28,009 nt of DNA from JAFAHZ01 sp035656415 (GTDB taxonomy: Bacteria; Vulcanimicrobiota; Vulcanimicrobiia; Vulcanimicrobiales; Vulcanimicrobiaceae), in contig DASRSM010000084.1 in the NCBI GenBank assembly GCA_035656415.1, forward strand, positions 1 to 28,009, in the 5' to 3' direction. Numbering within the stretch: the stretch's first letter is position 1; each line of letters opens with the position of its first letter. The notes below the pieces were generated by a model, which saw only the letters and a program-made list of their open reading frames with translations, ran no database searches and was not told the origin of the DNA. The translations under genes were made by a program, and so were the position numbers. Positions 23,992 to 28,009 of this stretch are shown one piece after another.

Positions 23992-25269
23992 TTACCCGCC
24001 GAACAGTCGCGGATAGAACTGGCCGGCGACGTAGAGCGTCGAGAGGAAGCCGATGACGACGACGGTCGTCCACGCGATGATATTGGCGAGGCGCGAGTTC
24101 GTATGCGTCCCCATGATCGTTTTGCGATTGATGATGATCAACATCAACACCAGTTCGCCGGGCAAGAGAATGCCTTGCAGATCCTGCGCGAAGAGGATCA
24201 TTTTGAGGAGGTGGATGCCGGGAACGAGCACGATTCCCGCGCCCAAGATGAGACCGACCGCGAAGAGTGAGAAGAAGACCGGTGCCTCGGAGAACTTGCG
24301 ATCGATCGCCGCTTCGAATCCAAACGCCTCGCACACCACGTAAGCGGTCGAGAGCGGGAGCACCGTCGCAGTAAAGATGCCCGCGTTGAAGATACCGAAC
24401 GCAAAGATCGCCTCCGCAAATTTTCCAGCAAGCGGCCGCAAAGCTTCGGCGAAGTCGGAGGCTTGCTGCGGGTTGAGATTCGCGCCGTGCTGATTGGCGA
24501 GAAAGATCGTCGCACCGTTCGCGATAATCATGAAGGCGGCTAACGCGATCGCCAGCACCGAGCCGTTGACGACGTCGACACGCGCGAGTGGAAGATCTTC
24601 GGGACGCAGGTCCTTCTCGACCACGGCCGACTGCAAGTAGAACTGCATGTAGGGCGAGATCGTCGTACCGATCAAACCGACGACCGCGACTAACCATCCG
24701 GCAGTTTGCAGATGAATCGTCGGAGCGAGGCCGCGTGCGACGTCGCCCCAGTTGGGATGTGCCAGCACTGCCGACGCGATGTACGTCAGGTACACCAACG
24801 AAAATCCCACGAAGATTCGCTCGACGGTTTTGCTTTCCAGACGCATGACGAGCAGAAAGACGAAGACGAGCGCGCCCGGAACCGCGATGTACTTGGAAAC
24901 GCCGAAAATTTCGGACGCGGATGCGATGCCGGCGAACTCGGTTGCGGCGAGCAGCGTGTTGATGAAGAACAGCGCGGCCATCGCGAGAAACGAGATGCGT
25001 ACGCCGAAGGTCTCGCGCATCAGCGATGCGAGGCCTTTGCCCGTGATGCAGCCCATCCGCGTGGCCATCTCTTGCACCACGATGAGCGCGATCGCCAGCG
25101 GTATCATGATCCAAATCAGGCTGTAGCCGAACTGCGCGCCCGCGGACGAGTATTGAGCGATGCCGCCGACGTCGTTTCCCGCCGACGCCGTGATGAATCC
25201 CGGACCGAGAACGGCCGCAATCAACACCAGCGTTCGTCCGAACGAGCGCTTGCGCGGAGCCTCGACCAC
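23992..25269 (-). CDS. Nramp (SLC11)-family divalent metal transporter with altered metal-site motifs; probable Mg2+ carrier
   Basis: The 425-residue protein has about 11 membrane segments and the Nramp layout: GPGFITASAGNDVGGIAQYS in TM1 and GTTISPYMQFYLQSAVVEKD in TM6. Canonical Mn/Fe Nramps have DPGN in TM1 and MPHN in TM6; here these are DVGG (33-36) and SPYM (205-208), so the TM1 Asn and the metal-selective TM6 Met are absent. Known Mg2+-transporting Nramp relatives also lack that Met. It lies 5 bp after an MgtE_N/CBS protein and under an M-box, which argues for Mg2+. The GTG start at 25269 has GGAG 10 bases upstream, within the preceding gene. Confidence 0.88.
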   Translation of the reverse strand: MVEAPRKRSFGRTLVLIAAVLGPGFITASAGNDVGGIAQYSSAGAQFGYSLIWIMIPLAIALIVVQEMATRMGCITGKGLASLMRETFGVRISFLAMAALFFINTLLAATEFAGIASASEIFGVSKYIAVPGALVFVFLLVMRLESKTVERIFVGFSLVYLTYIASAVLAHPNWGDVARGLAPTIHLQTAGWLVAVVGLIGTTISPYMQFYLQSAVVEKDLRPEDLPLARVDVVNGSVLAIALAAFMIIANGATIFLANQHGANLNPQQASDFAEALRPLAGKFAEAIFAFGIFNAGIFTATVLPLSTAYVVCEAFGFEAAIDRKFSEAPVFFSLFAVGLILGAGIVLVPGIHLLKMILFAQDLQGILLPGELVLMLIIINRKTIMGTHTNSRLANIIAWTTVVVIGFLSTLYVAGQFYPRLFGG

Positions 25270-25274
25270 CGGTG

Positions 25275-26567
25275 TCAGGCTCCGACGGCGTGATGATGGT
25301 GGCGCGCCATGAAGTGCGGCAGCTTCTTGGCGACGTCGGGCGGCATTATAGCGTCGATCGCGTCGTCGACGGTGACGATGCCGAGCATCTTGCCCTGGTC
25401 GTCGACGACCGGAACGGCCAACAGGTCGTACTTAGCGATGGTCGCTGCGACGTCGACCGCGGGCGCGTCGGGATGCACGGAAACGAAATCCGTATCCATG
25501 ATGCGATCGATGAAGGCGGTCGGCAACGCCAGCAGCAGAGTTCGCAGCGAGAGCGTTCCGAGCAGCATGTCGTCTTTGTCGACGACGTAAAGGTAATAGA
25601 TGAACTCCGACGTCGGCGCGATCTCGCGAATCTTGCGAATCGTCGCCTCGGTCGTGCGGTGCGGATAGATCCACGTATAATCCGGCGTCATCAATCCGCC
25701 GGCCGAGTCTTCGGCGTACTGCACCAGCGTCCTCAGCTCGTCGGCGGTATACGCGTTCATCTCCGCCAGCAGCTCGGTTTGCTGATCTTCGGGCAGCTCG
25801 GCGAGAAGGTCGGCCGCGTCGTCGGAATCCATCTCCTCGATGATGTCGGCCGCGCGTTCGGTGCCGATGTCTTCGATGAGGCTCTTTTGCGTTTCGGCGT
25901 CGAGGTGCTCGAACGCGTCGGCGGCAGTTTCGTCGTCGAGCTGCTGTACGACGGCGACCGCTTCGCGTGCGGACAGATCGCCGATGATCTCGGCGAGATC
26001 CGACGGATGCAGCCGCGAGAGCTTGCTCTCGGTGACCGAGAGGCGAACTTGGGATGGGTTCGGCTCGCGAATCGGAGCGACCGAATCCCACGCGATCATG
26101 GATCGCGGTACGCGTTTGTAGATTGCCGGGGTAAAGCGTTTTCCGAAGGAGCGCAGCCCGAGCCGCCGCAACAGTCCCGCGACTCCGACGTCCGCAGCTA
26201 CCACGCGTAGCCGGCCGCCGGCGTTAGCAACTTCGATGTCGTTGATGCGCACGACCTTACGGCCGTCGACGTCGACGATTTGTTTGTCGAGCAGGTCGGC
26301 GACGAGATACAGCTCCTCGCCTTCGGGGGGAGCAGGATCTTTGGGCGCCATGGTGAGGGCGATGGTGCCGTTGCGATCGACGTCCGCAACGGTCTCGATC
26401 GGCGCAAATCGCGGCCCCTGAGCCGTTTTTACGACCAGGCCGTCAATCTGAGGAAAGGTCGCGTCGGGCTTTTTGACGAGGAAGTCGGTGACTTTACCGA
26501 TGGGAAGGTCGTTGATCGTCGCGCGGCGACCGACCAACTCCGAGATGAACCCCTCCGTAAACGCCAT
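25275..26567 (-). CDS. PRC-barrel / MgtE N-domain / CBS-pair protein without membrane channel
   Basis: The 430-residue protein starts with PRC-barrel-like strands (about 5-80, TINDLPIGKVTDFLVKKPD, and a second one around 90-150, KQIVDVDGRKVVRINDIEV). Next comes an MgtE N-terminal superhelix (about 175-285, LSRLHPSDLAEIIGDLSARE, LPEDQQTELLAEM), then two CBS motifs (about 290-405, SAGGLMTPDYTWI, IMDTDFVSVHPDAPA, TVDDAIDAIM). In MgtE channels these two domains sense Mg2+ and gate the pore; here the protein ends in a His-rich tail (HHHHAVGA) with no membrane part. AAAGGGG at 26575-26581 is a strong Shine-Dalgarno 7 bases before ATG. It heads the operon, regulated by the M-box, and probably gates or partners the Nramp-type carrier (inference). 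Confidence 0.88.
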   Translation of the reverse strand: MAFTEGFISELVGRRATINDLPIGKVTDFLVKKPDATFPQIDGLVVKTAQGPRFAPIETVADVDRNGTIALTMAPKDPAPPEGEELYLVADLLDKQIVDVDGRKVVRINDIEVANAGGRLRVVAADVGVAGLLRRLGLRSFGKRFTPAIYKRVPRSMIAWDSVAPIREPNPSQVRLSVTESKLSRLHPSDLAEIIGDLSAREAVAVVQQLDDETAADAFEHLDAETQKSLIEDIGTERAADIIEEMDSDDAADLLAELPEDQQTELLAEMNAYTADELRTLVQYAEDSAGGLMTPDYTWIYPHRTTEATIRKIREIAPTSEFIYYLYVVDKDDMLLGTLSLRTLLLALPTAFIDRIMDTDFVSVHPDAPAVDVAATIAKYDLLAVPVVDDQGKMLGIVTVDDAIDAIMPPDVAKKLPHFMARHHHHAVGA

Positions 26568-26574
26568 CGTCGTA

Positions 26575-26754
26575 CCCCTTTCGCGGCAAGCTTTGGCACC
26601 ACGCCTCGTAGATCGCCCCTGAGTTTATCGAAGGGGAGCGATCAGCCGCGTTAGGCATCGCCTTGTCTCGGCGGAGCCTGGTGTACCCACTTGGCGTCTC
26701 TCGACGTTTCGGGGCAGCGGCCTATGTATCGCGTGGACGCCTCACCTAGCGAGG
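26575..26754 (-). promoter_or_regulatory. M-box (ykoK-type) Mg2+-sensing riboswitch
   Basis: The minus-strand leader carries the conserved M-box blocks in order: CCTCGCTAGGTGAGGC (from 26754), GCCGCTGCCC, GTCGAGAGACGCCAAGTGGGT, TAACGCGGCTG and GGTGCCAAAGCT (to 26589). From memory these line up with the B. subtilis mgtE leader, including its TAGGTGAGGC, GCTGCCC, GACGCCAA-TGGGT and GTGCTAAAGC segments. P1 can form between CCTCGC at the 5' end and GCGAAAGG at 26584-26577, and the 3' strand of P1 includes the Shine-Dalgarno AAAGGGG. High Mg2+ would then close P1 and hide the ribosome site, a translational OFF switch. No terminator T-run is present. The peripheral stem 26611-26643 is built from a dispersed repeat. 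Confidence 0.93.
26611..26643 (-). repeat. Dispersed repeat forming a peripheral M-box hairpin
   Basis: The plus-strand core CCCTGAGTTTATCGAAGGG (26617-26635) differs from the repeat consensus (reverse strand) at only two positions. It is flanked by GATCG and CGATC, giving a 10-bp stem with a two-base bulge. In the riboswitch it occupies the variable stem between TAACGCGGCTG and GGTGCCAAAGC. Confidence 0.75.
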
Positions 26755-26768
26755 TTGTCTTTAAATTG

Positions 26769-26774
26769 AGTATA
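26769..26774 (-). promoter_or_regulatory. Candidate -10 box for the M-box/Mg operon
   Basis: The minus strand reads TATACT here, placing a start near 26762, about 8 bases before the first M-box helix, which is the expected geometry. The region is AT-rich (TATACTCAATTTAAAG) in otherwise GC-rich DNA. No good -35 box is visible at 16-18 bases upstream. Confidence 0.55.
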
Positions 26775-26776
26775 CA

Positions 26777-26953
26777 CCAAAGATCCACCGGGGCCATCGC
26801 CGCCATCCTTGGCGGGCGGGCCCTAGCCGCGCCTTGTCATCCCGAGCGAAGCGCCCGAAGGACGCGAAGTCGAAGACGTGGCGGCGCGACGTGATTTTCG
26901 CTGGCGGCGTTAGACGATGGTCATCTGTCCGTTAAAAGCCTATCCTCCACCCG
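26777..26953 (-). other. Spacer between flagellin 3' end and M-box promoter
   Basis: No gene is visible in these 177 bp. It holds one dispersed repeat copy (26834-26876) and GC-rich inverted segments. No hairpin followed by a T-run is seen after the flagellin stop, so the flagellin terminator is not identified; the repeat copy may serve that purpose (speculation). Confidence 0.5.
26834..26876. repeat. Intergenic copy of a related dispersed repeat
   Basis: TGTCATCCCGAGCGAAGCG followed by GAAGGACGCGAAGTCGAAGA is a longer relative of the TGTCACCCTGAGCTTGTCGA repeat found in the genes. GCGCCC-GAA-GGACGC inside it can form a small hairpin. It lies 78 bp after the flagellin stop. Confidence 0.55.
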
Positions 26954-28009
26954 TTATCCACTTGCCGCCGCCGCCGGTGCGCCTTGCGCGGCTCCCAAAC
27001 CAGAGAACGAGTTCAAGAGAAGTGCGGTGAGCTGAGTTGCACTCACTTCTATTTGAGCTAGTACGCTGTTTCCGACGTTGGCGAGGATTTGTTGTTTCGT
27101 GAAATCGGTGACCGTTGCACCAATATTAGCATCGCGGATGTTTGACGATGCTGCGGTGAGATTGACGATGGTGACGTTATCGCTGCCTGCATCCTGCTGC
27201 AGCGCTACCGTCTGCGCACCGATCTGCGCACGTGCCGTGTTTATTTGCTGGAGAGCTGCATCGACCACGATTTCAGAGTAGCTCGCCGGAACGTTGTTGC
27301 TCGAAGAGATGCCTTGCACGACCGTGGTCGGCACTCCGCCGATGTTTTCGATTCCGGAGATCATCGGGTCGAGTACGCTGACATTCGAAACGTTCAGCGC
27401 ATTCGTGCTGATGTTGGGAAGACTAATCGATACTGTTGTTCCTTCGTCACCTCCATCGTTGACGGTAAGCGGGTGGCTTCCCACCGGAGCTTGCACGGGA
27501 TTTTCGGTAATGAACGCGGCTTGCGCGCCGACGTCCGCTCCGGACAGCGCTTGGATCACCGTGTTGTAAATAAGATTGGGCGTTCCGCCCGGATAATACG
27601 TGCTGGGCGTATCGATCGGTACCGGACCGAGCGCGCTTCCCTGCGGAATCGCGGTGTAATCGACGAACAGCGGTGCCGGTCCGAACGCGTTCCCCTGGAG
27701 GCTGTACGCAACTTCTTGCAACAGCACGCCCGGGCCGATGTTGGTTCCGGTGTCGGGATCGACCATGTTCGAACTTGCCGAGATCACAGACCATACGGTG
27801 AACGTCGGTATGAACGAACCGACCGTGTTTTGTTGCGGAGTAAAGAAGTTGCCGCCTGCGGCCGCGACGTTACTTCCGGTCGCTTGCGTCGCGACGTTGG
27901 GGAACGGCGGCGTTTCCGAAATGAGTACGCCGAGATTTGCGGGATTGGCTGCGCCTAGCGTTCCGGTTTGGAACTCTCCGGTGAACAGTTTCAAGCCGTT
28001 GAAATTGGT
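26954..28009 (-). CDS. Flagellin, C-terminal part (N-terminus beyond window edge)
   Basis: The frame is open from the window edge for 351 codons to TAA 26954. It begins with TNFNGLKLFTG, the end of the conserved flagellin N-domain. A long variable region (about 15-255, Asn/Thr/Ser/Pro-rich) follows, then the flagellin C-domain: ALQQINTARAQIGAQTVAL and SSNIRDANIGATVTDFTKQQ followed by ILANVGNSVLAQ. This is the filament subunit exported through the flagellar type III system; the hook-junction protein FlgL is a less likely alternative. After the C-domain helix (TQLTALL) an extra ~20-residue Ala/Gly-rich tail (ending in APAAAASG) is present, where flagellins usually stop. GC is lower than in the neighbours in places. 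The true start lies outside. Confidence 0.87.
   Translation of the reverse strand, partial: TNFNGLKLFTGEFQTGTLGAANPANLGVLISETPPFPNVATQATGSNVAAAGGNFFTPQQNTVGSFIPTFTVWSVISASSNMVDPDTGTNIGPGVLLQEVAYSLQGNAFGPAPLFVDYTAIPQGSALGPVPIDTPSTYYPGGTPNLIYNTVIQALSGADVGAQAAFITENPVQAPVGSHPLTVNDGGDEGTTVSISLPNISTNALNVSNVSVLDPMISGIENIGGVPTTVVQGISSSNNVPASYSEIVVDAALQQINTARAQIGAQTVALQQDAGSDNVTIVNLTAASSNIRDANIGATVTDFTKQQILANVGNSVLAQIEVSATQLTALLLNSFSGLGAAQGAPAAAASG

Noticed and set aside
23987..23999. GCGGG-TTA-CCCGC palindrome at the cyclase/transporter convergence as a terminator
   Set aside because: Only 5-bp arms and no T-run on either side; it spans the transporter stop codon and may be coincidence.
26691..26894. 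Small plus-strand frame (67 codons) over the riboswitch region
   Set aside because: It lies antisense to the M-box and its promoter; the translation has no family resemblance.
1..28009. CRISPR array, tRNA, rRNA, integrase or transposase
   Set aside because: None visible: no regular spaced repeats, no tRNA-like cloverleaf with the usual T-loop sequence, and no recombinase-like protein.

Overview
The window is high-GC bacterial DNA, gene-dense, with many genes overlapping by 1, 4 or a few more bases. I cannot fix the lineage from sequence alone. A complete 14-gene complex I operon, a glutamine synthetase lacking the adenylylation region, an M-box Mg2+ riboswitch and a flagellin fit a free-living respiring bacterium, perhaps an under-sampled deep phylum such as Eremiobacterota/Vulcanimicrobiota; that placement is a low-confidence impression.

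Layout. 1-253 (-): start of a putative secreted protein with a carboxypeptidase-regulatory-like fold, cut by the window edge. 298-14479 (+): nuoABCDEFGHIJKLMN, all 14 genes separate and in canonical order. The run is interrupted only between nuoD and nuoE, where a 125-bp element with 22-bp inverted arms sits (2975-3099). 14528-15721 (+): exported TPR protein. 15729-17146 (-): aldo/keto reductase then RidA, overlapping by 4 bp. 17202-19759 (+): aromatic-amino-acid-type PLP decarboxylase overlapping a soluble histidine kinase with a degenerate receiver tail. 19751-22148 (-): PucR-type regulator then a divergent glutamine-synthetase-family enzyme. 22189-23973 (+): PAS-PAS-GAF-GGDEF diguanylate cyclase. 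23992-26754 (-): M-box riboswitch, then a soluble PRC-barrel/MgtE_N/CBS protein, then a non-canonical Nramp-family transporter. 26954-28009 (-): C-terminal part of a flagellin.

Most interesting point: a clear M-box (ykoK-type) Mg2+ riboswitch heads the operon that encodes an MgtE-like regulatory module without its membrane channel plus an Nramp-family carrier whose metal-site motifs (TM1 and TM6) are non-canonical. This suggests a composite Mg2+ uptake system in which an Nramp-fold carrier replaces the MgtE pore, with the Shine-Dalgarno placed in the 3' strand of riboswitch helix P1.

Second theme: a short dispersed repeat (core CCCTTCGACAAGCTCAGGG plus TGACA) occurs inside nuoG, nuoI, nuoJ and the pucR-like gene without breaking their frames, inside a peripheral stem of the M-box, and a related copy lies in the flagellin-riboswitch spacer. 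In three proteins it yields the same peptide, RQ(A/P)QGD.
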